DNA of 64,000 bases from Cephalopachus bancanus (lineage: Eukaryota; Chordata; Mammalia; Primates; Tarsiidae): contig JAPVLO010000056.1 in NCBI GenBank assembly GCA_027257055.1, positions 8,894,501 through 8,958,500 of the forward strand, written 5' to 3'. Shown here in pieces: positions 45,521 to 55,383 of the stretch. The position numbers and the translations under genes were made by a program. The notes beneath the pieces were generated by a model, which saw only the letters and a list, made by a program, of their open reading frames with translations, searched no databases and was not told the DNA's origin. The stretch's first letter is position 1; every line of letters starts with the position of its first letter.

Positions 45521-45727
45521 CTGCGTCACCTATTCAGCTATAGCTGGAATGCCCAGGATCCCTACAATGCCCTAGTGCACCCACAACCAGAATTTCCAAA
45601 AAAGGAAATGGAGACAGAAAAAATATTAGTATGAATAATGGCTGAAAATTTTCCAAATTTGATAAAATCTGCAAACCCACAAATCCAAGAATTTCAACAT
45701 ACCCCAGCACATAAAAACAAACTGCAA

Positions 45728-46022
45728 GCCGGGCTCGGTGGCTCAGCCTGTAATCCCGCGCCTTTGGGAGGCTGAGGTGAGTGGATTGCCTGACCCCGCG
45801 GGTTCGAGACCCACCTGGGCAGCGAGACCTCATCTCTACAATAAAAATCAAAAAATCAGCCAGGCATGGTAGCACATGCCTGTAATTCCGGCTACTTGGA
45901 AGACTGAGGCGGAAGGATCACCAGAGCCCAGCAGGTCGAGGCTGCAGTGGCCGGGAGCAGCCACTGCACTCCAGTCTGGGCGACAGAGTGAGACTCCAAC
46001 TCAAAAAAAAAAAAAAAAAAAA
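45728..46022 (+). repeat. Alu dimer (5-bp-deletion subfamily), plus strand
   Basis: CCTGGGCAGCGAGACC, AATCAGCCAGGC and TAATTCCGGCTAC. Target-site duplication AAACAAACTGCA / AAACCAAACTGCA. Confidence 0.95.
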
Positions 46023-46522
46023 CCAAACTGCACTAAGGTACAATATAATCAAATTGCCCAAACCATTGATAAAGAGAAAATCTTAACAGCAGCAGAGAAA
46101 AAGGAAACATTATTTACAGAGGACAAAAATAAGAATGACAGTAAACTTCTCATCAGGACAAACACAAGTGAGAAGGCAGAAAAATGTATAAATGTATTAA
46201 GCACTGGGGAAAAAAAAACCTGTTGAACAACAGTTCCACACCTAGTAAAAACATCTTTCAAAAATTCAGGGAACATTGATCAAAGACAAAAAGTATAAAA
46301 AGCATAAATTTCTACCAAAAGATGAATGGATAAGCAGAAAGTGGTATGTCCATACAATATAATATTATTTGCCCATAAAAAGGAAAGAAACAGTAATACA
46401 AACTACAATATGAATAAATCTGGAAAGCATGCTAAGTGAAAGGTATGTCATAAAGAATACATACTATGATTCCATTCATAGTAAACTCTAGAACTGAGAA
46501 CTCTATAAGAATAAAAAGTAAG

Positions 46523-46824
46523 ACCGGGCTCGGTGGCTCAGCCTGTAATTCCAGCACTTTGGGAGGCCAAGGCTAGTGGATTGCCTGAGCCCGCAGGTTC
46601 GAGACCCACCTGGGCAATTTGCCAAGACCTCATCTCTACAATAAAAAAAAAAAAAAAAAATTAGCCGGGCGTGGTAGTACGCGCCTGTAGTTCCAGTTCC
46701 TTGGATGGCTGAGACGGAAGGATTCCCGGAGCCCAGCAGGTCGAGGCTGTGGTGGCCGGCAGCATGCCACTTCTCTCCAGCCTGGGCGACAGAGTGAGAC
46801 TCTACCTCAAAAAAAAAAAAAAAA
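46523..46824 (+). repeat. Alu dimer, first of a head-to-tail pair
   Basis: Left of it is AGAATAAAAAGTA (46508-46520). Followed by a short piece AGAATAAA and then another Alu. Confidence 0.95.
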
Positions 46825-46832
46825 AGAATAAA

Positions 46833-47127
46833 CCGGGCTCGGTGGCTCAGCCTGTAATCCCGCGCCTTTGGGAGGCTGAGGTGAGTGGATTGCCTGAGCC
46901 TGTGGGTTCGAGACCCTCCTGGCCAACTTGGCGAGACCTCATCTCTACAATAAATCAAAAATTAGCCAGGTGTGGTAGCACCCGCCTGTAGTTCCAGCTA
47001 CGTGGAAGGCTGAGGCGGAAGGATCGCTGGAGCCCAGCAGGTTGAGGCTGCGGTGACCGGGAGCAGCCACTGCACTCCAGTCTGGGCGACAGAGTGAGAC
47101 TCCAACTCAAAAAAAAAAAAAAAAAAA
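46833..47127 (+). repeat. Alu dimer, second of a head-to-tail pair
   Basis: Right flank is again AGAATAAAAAGTA (47128-47140). Confidence 0.95.
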
Positions 47128-47196
47128 AGAATAAAAAGTAGTTTTGTAGTTGCTCATAGGCTGGGATGGAGGAAGATACAAAGATCGGGAGTGATG

Positions 47197-47290
47197 ATCA
47201 CCTGAGCCTAGCAGGTTATGGCGGCCTGGAGCGTGCCCCTGTACTCCAGCCTGGGAGACAGAGTGAGACTCCAAATAAAAAAAAAAGAGA
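47197..47290 (+). repeat. Alu right-arm fragment
   Basis: 'gatcacctgagcctagcaggttatggcggcc..gagactccaaataaaaa', 5'-truncated. Confidence 0.85.
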
Positions 47291-47640
47291 ACTTAGAAAG
47301 TATGTTGAACTGTATAAAATTAAAACACAACATATCAAAATGTGTGGGATATTACTAAAGCCATGCTCATAGAAAAGTTTATAGAACTAAAGCATCTGTA
47401 TTATAAAAGAAGAAAGATTTCGAATCAATGACTTCAGTATCAAGTAGCTACATAAAGAGGAGCAAGTTGAAACCAAAATAAGCAAAAAAGAAGTAGTAAA
47501 AATCTGGGTAGAAATTAATTAAATGGAGAAAATCAATGAAACCAAAAAATGGTTCTTTGAGAAGACCAGTAAAATTGATAAACTAGCCAGATTAATCAGG
47601 AAAATTTAAGAGTACACGAATGAATTACAACTGTACATAT
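47291..47640 (+). mobile_element. Old L1 ORF2 fragment
   Basis: 'aaagccatgctcatagaaaagtttatagaactaaa' to 'tggttctttgagaagaccagtaaaattgataaactagccag' is the early ORF2 region. Confidence 0.85.
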
Positions 47641-48028
47641 CAACCCAAATAAATGCCACAAATATAATGCATAATGGAGAGGGGGAGAAAGCAAGTTGTC
47701 TTTGAATACATTCAGCATGCTTCTACTTAAGTTCAAAACCCTATTGGGTGAGTGTGTGTGTACAAGACAAACATAATTAAAGTATAAAGAAAAGCAAGGA
47801 AAATAAGAACAAAAAGTTCAGGGTCATAATTATCTTTAGCAAGGATGGTAAAAAATGACGCACTGTAGTCTCCAATCAAGTTGTGAAGGTTTGTGTTTTT
47901 TAAGCCACAAATTGGTTATACAGGCATTTTTGTTATTTATAACTTACATGTGCATTATACATGTTCTTTTGTATATACAAAATATTGACTAATGAAAATG
48001 TCAATAACATATAGAAGTAACCACTTCA
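47641..48028. other. Unassigned AT-rich interval
   Basis: No gene or repeat recognised. Confidence 0.5.
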
Positions 48029-48147
48029 GCTACTCGGAAGGCGGAGGCGGAAGGATCGCCGGAGCCCAGCAGGTCGAGGCTGCGGTGGCCGGGAGCAGCC
48101 ACTGCACTCCAGTCTGGGCGACAGAGTGAGACTCCAACTCAAAAAAA
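48029..48147 (+). repeat. 5'-truncated Alu (right arm only)
   Basis: Begins CAGCTACTCGGAAGGC and ends in the usual CTCCAACTCAAAAA. No left arm. Confidence 0.9.
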
Positions 48148-48177
48148 TAAATTAATAAAAATAAATTAAAATGGCAA

Positions 48178-48413
48178 TAGTATTTGCGCATAACCTATGG
48201 TCATCCTTCTGGATACTTCAAATCATCTCTAGATTACTTGTAACACCTAACAAAAAGTAGATGCCATGCAAATCATTGTTATACTCTACCGCTTTTCATT
48301 TGTATTATTTTTATTATTGTACTATTGTTTTATTGGTTTTTATTAAAAATATTTTCAATTCAAAGCTGTTTGGATCTAAGCATGTGGAACTCCTGGGTAC
48401 GGAGGGAAAACTA
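48178..48413 (-). mobile_element. MER2/Tigger1-like element, minus strand
   Basis: 'tatttgcgcataacctatggtcatcc', 'aaatcatctctagattacttg' and the terminal 'tacggagggaaaactata' follow MER2. Same family as 62340-62585. It ends at a TA in L1 sequence. Confidence 0.8.
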
Positions 48414-48621
48414 TACATCCGGCTAAAAAACTTGCACACAGCAAAGGAAACAATCAGTAGAATAGAGAGACAGACTCTGGGATGGAAGAAAAGATTTGCA
48501 AACCACACATGTGATAAGGAGTTAATATCCAAAATATACAGAGAACACAAAGAACTCAATAACAAGAAAACAAATGCCTTCATTTTAAAAAACGGGCAAA
48601 GAAGACCAGGGGCAAAGAAGA

Positions 48622-48893
48622 CCAGGCACGGTGACTCATGCCTGTCATTCCAATACTTTGGGAGGTCCAGGCGAGAGGATTGCTTAAGTCCAGGAGATCA
48701 AGACCAGCCTCATCTCTACAAAAGAAAAATCAAAAAAATTAACCAGGTTGGTCGTGCACGTCTGTAGTCCCAGCTACTTGGGAGGCTGAGGTGGAAGGAT
48801 CACCTAAACCCAGGAGGTCAAGGCTGCTGAGAGCTGTGATCATGTCCTTACACTCCAGCTTGGACGATAGAGTGAGATCCTGACTCAAAAAGG
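48622..48893 (+). repeat. Older Alu dimer inside L1
   Basis: Left of the Alu, the L1 words GGGCAAAGAAGACCAG occur twice in tandem (48593-48624), a local duplication at the junction. Tail ends in G-rich AAAAGGGGGGGG. Confidence 0.9.
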
Positions 48894-49417
48894 GGGGGGG
48901 ACCCTGAATAGACATTTTTCAAAAGAAGACATATAAATGGCTAACAAGTATATGAAAAAAACGCTCAACATCACCCATCGTCCAGGAAATAAAAATTAAA
49001 ACCACAATGAGGTTTTTTGACATGTAGAATGTCAATTATCAAAAAGACAAAAGATAACAAGAGTTGGCAAGGATGTAGAAAAAAAGGAACTCTGTATGCT
49101 GTTGGTGGAAATGTAAACAAGTACAGCCATTATGGAAAACAGTATGGAGATTCCTCAAAAAATTAAAAATTAGAACTTATGATCCAGCAATCCTATTACT
49201 GAGTGTATACCCATAGAAAATAAAATAAGTATGTTGAAGAGATATCTGCACTCCTATGTTCATTGTGGCATTATTCACAATAACCAAGATATGGAGCCAA
49301 CCTAAATGTTCCACAATGGATGAACGGTTAAAGAAAGTGAGGTATACAGATGTTCCTTGATTTACGATGGGGTCATATCCAGACCAAACCATCATAAATT
49401 AAAAATATTGTGAGTCA

Positions 49418-49700
49418 GCTGGGCTCGGTGGCTCAGCCTGTAATCCCTCACCTTGGGAGGCTGAGATGAGTGGATTGGCTGATCCCGCGGGTTCAAGACC
49501 CGCCTGGGCAACTTGGTTAGACCTCATCTCTACAATAAATCAAAAATCAGCCGGGCGTGGTAGCGTGTGCCTGTAATTCCAGCTACTCGGAAGGCTGAGG
49601 CAGAAGGATTGTTGGAGCCCAGCAGTCGAGGCTGCAGTGGCTGGGAGCAGCCACTCCAGTCTGGGCGACAGAGTGAGACTCCAACTCAAAAAAAAAAAAA
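49418..49700 (+). repeat. Alu dimer inside the Tigger (first)
   Basis: Target-site duplication AAAAATATTGT[G/A]AGTCA. Confidence 0.95.
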
Positions 49701-49726
49701 ATATTGTAAGTCAAAAATGCATTTAA

Positions 49727-49990
49727 GCTGAGTGCGGTGGCTCATGCCTATAATCCTAGCACTTTGGGAGACCAAGGCAAGAGGATTGCCTGAGCCCAAG
49801 GGTTCAAGACCAGCCTGGACAACTTGGCGAGACCTCATCTTTACAATGCATCAAAAAATTAGCTGGGTGTAATTCCAGCTACTTTAAGGTTGAGGCGGAA
49901 GGATCCCCTAAGCCCAGCAAGTCAAGGCTGCAGTGACCATAAGTGTGCTACTATACTCCAACCTGGGTGAGACTCCAACTCAAGAAAAAA
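49727..49990 (+). repeat. Alu dimer inside the Tigger (second)
   Basis: Target-site duplication AAAAATGCATTTAA. Right arm partly deleted. Confidence 0.93.
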
Positions 49991-50387
49991 AAAATGCATT
50001 TAATACATCTAACTTACTGAACATCATAGTTAAGCCTATCCTACCTTAAATGTGCTCAAGACACTTACATCAGTCTACAGTTGGGTAAAAAATCATGTAA
50101 CACAAAGCCTGCTGTATACTAAAGTGTTGAATAGTTCATGTAATTAATTAAATACTGTACTGAAAAAGAGATTTGTTGTATGGGTACTCAAAGTACTATT
50201 TCTACTGACTGCTCATCACTTTTGCACTACCATAAAGTCAAAAATTGTTTAAGTCAAACCATTTTTAAGTTGAAGACTGTGTATATACACAATGGAGTAC
50301 TAGTCAGCCTTTTAAAAAAAAGGAAATTCTGTCATTTGGGGCAACATGGATGAACTTGGAGGACATTACGTTAAGTGAAATAAGCCA

Positions 50388-50629
50388 GCCGGGCTCAGTG
50401 GTTCAGCCTGTAATCCCGCGCCTTTGGGAGGCTGAGGTGAGTGGATTGCCTGAGCCCACAGGTTCGAGACCCACCTGAGCAACTTGGCGAGACCTCATCT
50501 CCACAATAAATCAAAAATTAGCCGGGTGTGGTAGCGCGCACCTGTAGTTCCAGCTACTTGGAAGGCTGAGGCGGGAGCGGCCACTGCACTCCAGTCTGGG
50601 TGACAGAGTGAGACTCCAACTCAAAGAAA
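50388..50629 (+). repeat. Alu dimer with internal right-arm deletion
   Basis: Right arm jumps from GGCTGAGGCGG to GAGCGGCCACTGC. Target-site duplication AAGTGAAATAAGCCAG. Confidence 0.95.
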
Positions 50630-50804
50630 AAAGTGAAATAAGCCAGGCACAGAAGACAAATACTGCATGTCTCACTGATATGTGGAATCTATAAAAGTTG
50701 AACTCATAGAAGAAAGTAGAATGCTAGTTACCAGGGGCTGCTGCGGTGTGGCAGTGGGGACTGGGGAGATATTGACCAAAGGTTACAAAATTTCAGTTAG
50801 ACAA

Positions 50805-51079
50805 GCCGGGCTCGGTGGCTCAGCCTGTAATCCCCCACCTTGGGAGGCTGAGGTGAGTGGATTGCCTGAGCCTGCGGGTTCGAGACCCACCTGGTCAACT
50901 TGGCGAGACCTCATCTCTACAATAAATCAAAAAAATTAGCTGGGCGTGGTAGCGTGAGCCTGTAGTTCCAGCTACTTGGAAGGATCACCGGAGCCCAGCA
51001 GGTCAAGGCTGTGGTGGCCACTGCACTTCAGTCTGGGCGACAGAGTGAGACTCCAACTCAAAAAAAAACCCAAAAAACA
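50805..51079 (+). repeat. Alu dimer with right-arm deletions
   Basis: Perfect 18-bp target-site duplication AAAATTTCAGTTAGACAA. Confidence 0.96.
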
Positions 51080-51235
51080 AAATTTCAGTTAGACAAAAGC
51101 AGTAAGTTCAAGAAAGTTATTGTACTACATGGCAACTACACTTAATAACAATGTATTATATACCAGAAAATGTCTGAGAGTAGATTTTTAAGCATTCTTG
51201 CCACAAATAAATAAGTATGCACAGTAATGCTTATA

Positions 51236-51811
51236 AGGGGGAACCAAAAAAATGGAATTTGTTTATTAAAAGTTGTGCATTTATTCTACATGTTTAAACT
51301 TCAGTCACCTTCAAAGTACTCTCCATTTGATGCAATACACCTATCGAGATACTTTTCCCACTGCTCAAAACAATTTTTGAATTCATCGGTTTTGATACTT
51401 TTTAAGTGCTTCTGCCTTTTTTTGTTTCACCTCCTCCACATCAGCAAAATACTTCTTCTTGAGGACTTTTTTCATCCAAGGAAACAAAAAAAAAGTCGAC
51501 CTGGGCAAGATCAGATGAATAGGGAGGCTGGGGTATAGGGGTCATAACGTTTTGGGTCAAAAACTGCTGAACACTCAGAGCAGCGTGGGCAGATGCGCTT
51601 ATAAATCACCCATCATGAAATGAGCAAACGTGCTGAAAAAATAGCCACAAAAAAAAATTCACTGAAACGGAAGGCAGCCTCTCACAACAACTCTAGATAG
51701 TACACAGATGCCAATGGGTTCCTAAAACATGTACCTAGTGAGGGAAGCCTGGACTACAAGAGGCCTGCCCTCCAAAACACAATTGCAGGTTTTTGGGGGT
51801 CCCCTTCATAC
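51236..51811 (-). mobile_element. Mariner-family DNA transposon, internally deleted, minus strand
   Basis: The ends are imperfect inverted repeats: AAGGGGGAACCAAAAAAATGG on the left (read 51236 on) and, from the right end, AAGGGGACCCCCAAAAACC. Each is next to TA. On the minus strand the second half encodes the mariner C-terminus with a few frame breaks: YFADVEEVKQKKAEALKSI, then NCFEQWEKYLDRCIASNGEY followed by FEGD and a stop. The catalytic first Asp region and much of the N-terminus are gone. It differs clearly from the HSMAR2-like element at 17301-18500 and from HSMAR1/MADE1. Confidence 0.85.
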
Positions 51812-52205
51812 GTTAATCAGCTTGGTTTAGCTATTCCACAAACATCATGCTGTACATCATAAATGAATGAATGAATAAATAAGGTGGCAATGAGGAAAAG
51901 AAAAAAAGAAATACAAAAAAACCTTAAGCAACGCCATGGAATGCAGGAAAAGATCAGGACAAGAAGAAGGAGCAAAGAAAAACCCGGGTAACTGGAAAGC
52001 ACAAGATGAGACGGCGGCAATGACGCAATGATGACCAACAGCCTAATTGACCCAAGTCAACTAAACTGGCCAGTTAAAAAGGCAAATATTCATATTGAGT
52101 TATCAAGACAAAACTTTTCATATACTATTTATGACAGGGAGCCAAAATATGAGAACACATCATGAAAAACTGTAAGAAAAGAAAAAGTTTTCCTACTCAA
52201 ATTCT
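51812..52205. other. Unassigned non-coding interval
   Basis: No gene or repeat recognised. Confidence 0.5.
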
Positions 52206-52494
52206 TTTTTTTGAGTTGGAGTCTCACTCTGTCACCCAGTCTGGAGGGCAGTGGCACACGCCCGGCCACTGCAGCCTCAACCTGCTGGGCTCAGGAGATC
52301 CTTCCGCCTCAGCCTTCTAAGTAGCCAGAACTACAGGCACGCGCTACCACACCTGGCTAATATTTTATTTTTTATTGCATAGATGAGGTCTCACCAAGTT
52401 GTCCAGGCTGGTCTTGAATCTGCGGACTCAAGCAATCTTGTCACCTCGGCCTCCCAAAGCGCTGGGATTAAAGGCGGGAGCCACGGCACCAGCC
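52206..52494 (-). repeat. Alu dimer, minus strand
   Basis: Target-site duplication CCTACTCAAATTCTT. Confidence 0.95.
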
Positions 52495-53070
52495 CCTACT
52501 CAAATTCTTACCAAAGGAAAGCTGATGTAGATTCCTGATACCACTTAAGGTAGACTGTAAGGTGAATATGCATGTGTACAAGGAGAACCACCATAGAATA
52601 ACCCAAAACAATCCACCAGGAAGCTTTAACAATTCTGAATTTATATGCACATAAAAATAGGGCCTAAAATACAGAAAACAAAAATACACAGAATAAGAAG
52701 CTGTCAAACCTATCATGATGTGAGAGTCTAGCTCATTTCTTGCAGCAATGATAGATCCGGATAAAGAGATAGATGTGTACAGCTAAGGATGGTTTTTCCT
52801 GAACAATACAATTTGGACGCTTGGGCTAATAATGATAGAACTCTGAATACAATAGTTAGGGAATACACATTCTTTTCAAAAACACGTAGAATATTTAACA
52901 AAAAAATATGACCAGGTACTAGATTACAAAGCAAATTCTAATGAGTAATCTAAAATTTCAGTGGGTTTAAGTAGTTTTCCCGGAGCATAAAATGAGTAAG
53001 TACATGGTTACCTCTAAGGTCTCTAATAATAACTACTACATTAGACCATCTCTATTAAAAGTTTAATTTA
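52495..53070. other. Unassigned non-coding interval
   Basis: No gene or repeat recognised. Short minus-strand open frames of about 70-80 codons are unsupported. Confidence 0.5.
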
Positions 53071-53083
53071 AAATGTGTATGCC

Positions 53084-53370
53084 GCCAGGCTCGGTGGCTC
53101 AGCCTGCAATCCCGCGCCTTTGGGAGGCTGAGGTGAGTGGATTGCCTGAGCCCGCGGGTTCGAGACCCGCCTGGGCAGCGAGACCTCATCTCTACAATAA
53201 ATCAAAAAATCAGCCGGATGTGGTAGCGCATGACTGTGATTCCGGCTACTCGGAAGGCTGAGGCGGAAGGATCGCCAGAGCCCAGCAGGTTGAGGCTGCG
53301 GTGGCTGGGAGCGGCCACTGCACTCCAGTCTGGGCGACAGAGTGAGACTCCAACTCAAAAAAAAAAAAAA
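53084..53370 (+). repeat. Alu dimer (5-bp-deletion subfamily), first at a reused site
   Basis: CCTGGGCAGCGAGACC, AATCAGCCGG and TGATTCCGGCTAC. Flanked by AAATGTGTATGCC (53071-53083 and 53371-53383). Confidence 0.96.
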
Positions 53371-53385
53371 AAATGTGTATGCCTC

Positions 53386-53669
53386 GCCAGGCTCGGTGGC
53401 TCAGCCTGTAATCCCGCGCTTTGGGAGGCTGAGGTGAGTGAATTGCCTGAGCCCGCAGGTTCGAGACCCACCTGGGCAACTTGGCGAGACCTCATCTCTA
53501 CAATAAATTAAAAAATCAGCTGGGCATGGTAGCACATGCCTGTAATTTCGGCTACTCAGAAGGCTGAGGCAGAAGGATCGCCAGAGCCTAGCAGGTCGAG
53601 GCCGTGGTGGCCGGGAGCGGCCACTGCACTCCAGTCTGGGCAATAGAGTGAGACTCCAACTCAAAAAAA
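53386..53669 (+). repeat. Alu dimer (undeleted subfamily), second at the same site
   Basis: Keeps CAACTTGG. Flanked by AAATGTGTATGCC (53371-53383 and 53670-53682). Confidence 0.96.
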
Positions 53670-53787
53670 AAATGTGTATGCCTTATAAGATAGCATAGTT
53701 ATCCTTTCTACATTATCTCTGACATCCAGACTTTCTGTATAGACATTCCAGTAATAGAAGCATTCTACTTTTCTTTCCTTTTTTTTG

Positions 53788-53832
53788 AGACTCCAACTCA
53801 AAAAAGCAAAAAAACAAAACACCAAAAAAAAA
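53788..53832 (+). repeat. Extremely 5'-truncated Alu (last 19 bases plus tail)
   Basis: Only GAGACTCCAACTCAAAAAA and an A-rich tail remain. Confidence 0.7.
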
Positions 53833-53874
53833 AAGCCTACCCTGACAACCATATTTAAAATGGTGGCCAGGCTC

Positions 53875-54163
53875 AGTGGCTCAGCCTGTAATCCCAGCAC
53901 TTTGGGAGGCCGAGGTGAGTGGATTGCCTGAGCCTGCAGGTTCGAGACCCGCCTGGGCAACTTGGCGAGACCTCATCTCTACAATAAATAAAAAATTAGC
54001 CGGGTGTGGTATAGCGCACGCCTGTAATTCCAGCTACTTGGAAGGCTGAGGCGGAAGGATCGCCAGAGCCCAGCAGGTCGAGGCTGCAGTGGCTGGAAGC
54101 GGCCACTGCACTCCAGTCTGGGTGACAGAGTGAGACTACAACTCAAAAAAAATAAAAAAATAA
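53875..54163 (+). repeat. Alu dimer, plus strand
   Basis: Target-site duplication AAAATGG at both ends, extended imperfectly. Confidence 0.95.
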
Positions 54164-54673
54164 AATGGCAATGGCCCATTCCTATAGCTCTTAATTTCTC
54201 TTGCCCTCTTTCTCTTTTTCCCTTAACACTTGCTGCCTTCTAAGTTAAGGCATAAATGTTGGTATATTTCATACTGTCTTGATACAAAGTAAACTCCACT
54301 AGAATGCCCATCCTTATCTGTTTCTCCCAAGCACTAAGAATAGTACCTGACCCACCACAAGCGCTCTGCCGAGGCATGGTAGATCATCTGAAAGCATAAT
54401 GCACCTGGGATGAAGTTTATCAATAATAGCGGATATAAATCCACATTTCAAAAATTCCTTCTTGACAGTTTTGAGGGTTTTTTGGTCAATGTCTCATCAG
54501 ATCTAATTAGATCACCTTTGGGTCATTTTTATTTTGTCATGTGTTAAGACTCGAATGAGATCATCATTACTTCTATCTGGCAATGTATCTAAGGAAGAAC
54601 TCCATCAGGAGGAGAGAAGAGTTTGCTCTGCCGTTCTCTTATTAGTTCTATCTCCAAACCAAGAGTTCTTTGC
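54164..54673. other. Unassigned interval with L2 trace
   Basis: 'ccactagaatgcccatccttatctg..caagcactaagaatagtacctgaccc' at 54295-54355 resembles an L2 3' end. Confidence 0.5.
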
Positions 54674-54751
54674 AGGAATCTTTTTAAGCTCAAGTTGTAT
54701 GGATAGTTGGTAAGTGTTATTTTATTTATTTATTTATTTATTATTTTATTT

Positions 54752-55028
54752 TCTGAGTTGGAGTCTCACTCTGTCGCCCAGACTGGAGTGCAGTGGCCGC
54801 TCCCGGCCACCGCAGCCTCGACCTGCTGGGCTCCGGCGATCCTCCCACCTCAGCCTTCTGAGTAGCCGGAATTACAGGCATGTGCTACCACGCCCGGCTG
54901 ATTTTTTGATTTATTGTAGAGATGAGGTCTCGCTGCCCAGGCAGGTCTTGAGCCCGCGGGCTCAGGCAATCCACTCACCTCAGCCTCCCAAAGGCGGGGG
55001 ATTACAGGCTGAGCCACCAAGCCCGGCT
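54752..55028 (-). repeat. Alu dimer (5-bp-deletion subfamily), minus strand, with long flanking repeat
   Basis: Flanked by a 51-bp direct repeat (54674-54724 and 55029-55079) with only two differences. T tail expanded to (TTTA)n. Confidence 0.95.
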
Positions 55029-55100
55029 AGGAATCTTTTTAAGCTCAAGTTATATGGATAGTTGGTAAGTTTTATTTTATTTTATTTTATTTTTATTTTT

Positions 55101-55383
55101 ATTTTTTGAGTCAGAGTCTCACTCTGTCGCGCGGACTGGAGTGCAGTGGCCGCTCCCGGCCACCGCAGCCTCGACCTGCTGGGCTCCGGCGATCCTTCCA
55201 CCTCAACCTTCTGAGTAACTGGAACTACAGGCGTGCGCTACCACACCCGGCTGATTTTTTGATTTATTGTAGGGATGAGGTCTCGCCAAGTTGCCCAGGC
55301 GGGTCTTGAACCCGCGGGCTCAGGCAATTCACTCACCTCAGCCTCCCAAGGCGGGATTACAGGCTGAGCCATCGAGCCCGGCT
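55101..55383 (-). repeat. Alu dimer (undeleted subfamily), minus strand
   Basis: Normal-length target-site duplication GGTAA[G/A]TGTTA[T/C]TTTA (16 bp), whose left copy lies within the 51-bp repeat. Confidence 0.95.

Larger units (their letters stand above)
43741..46522 (+). mobile_element. Series of old L1 (L1M/HAL1-type) fragments, Alu-split
   Basis: Segments at 43741-44172, 44471-45005, 45620-45727 and 46023-46300 match the 5' region of old L1s. Examples are 'ataatggctgagaatggtcc', 'ttcagaatagccagagagaaaaac', 'aatggctgaaaattttccaaatttgataaa' and 'agcagagaaaaaggaaacattatttac'. 46300-46522 matches the 3' region. The same 5' motif occurs twice, so at least two copies are present. Confidence 0.7.
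49347..50281 (+). mobile_element. Tigger/MER8-like DNA transposon inside L1, split by two Alus
   Basis: Starts CAGATGTTCCTTGATTTACG and ends with the mirrored AAGTTGAAGACTGTG, flanked by TATA of the L1. The body ('gcatttaatacatctaacttactgaacatcatag', 'tgttgaatagttcatgtaatta', 'atgggtactcaaagtactatttctactga') follows a MER8-type Tigger consensus. Confidence 0.85.
48414..51190 (+). mobile_element. Old L1 ORF2 3' half and 3' UTR, heavily nested
   Basis: L1 pieces at 48414-48621, 48894-49346, 50282-50387, 50630-50804 and 51080-51190 join into one late-ORF2/3' region. Landmarks are 'agactctgggatggaagaaaagatttgcaaa', 'gaatagacatttttcaaaagaagacat', 'agtatggagattcctcaaaaaattaaa', 'acaatggagtactagtcagcc' and 'gaactcatagaagaaagtagaatgctagttaccaggggctg'. 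A Tigger and five Alus have entered it. Confidence 0.85.

Noticed and set aside
45374..45634. Lysine/arginine/glutamate-rich open frame
   Set aside because: Created by a purine-only low-complexity tract, which lacks stop codons by composition.
48261..48767. 168-codon plus-strand open frame
   Set aside because: It runs across a MER2 edge, an L1 ORF2 piece and an Alu, so it is a chance fusion of three repeats.
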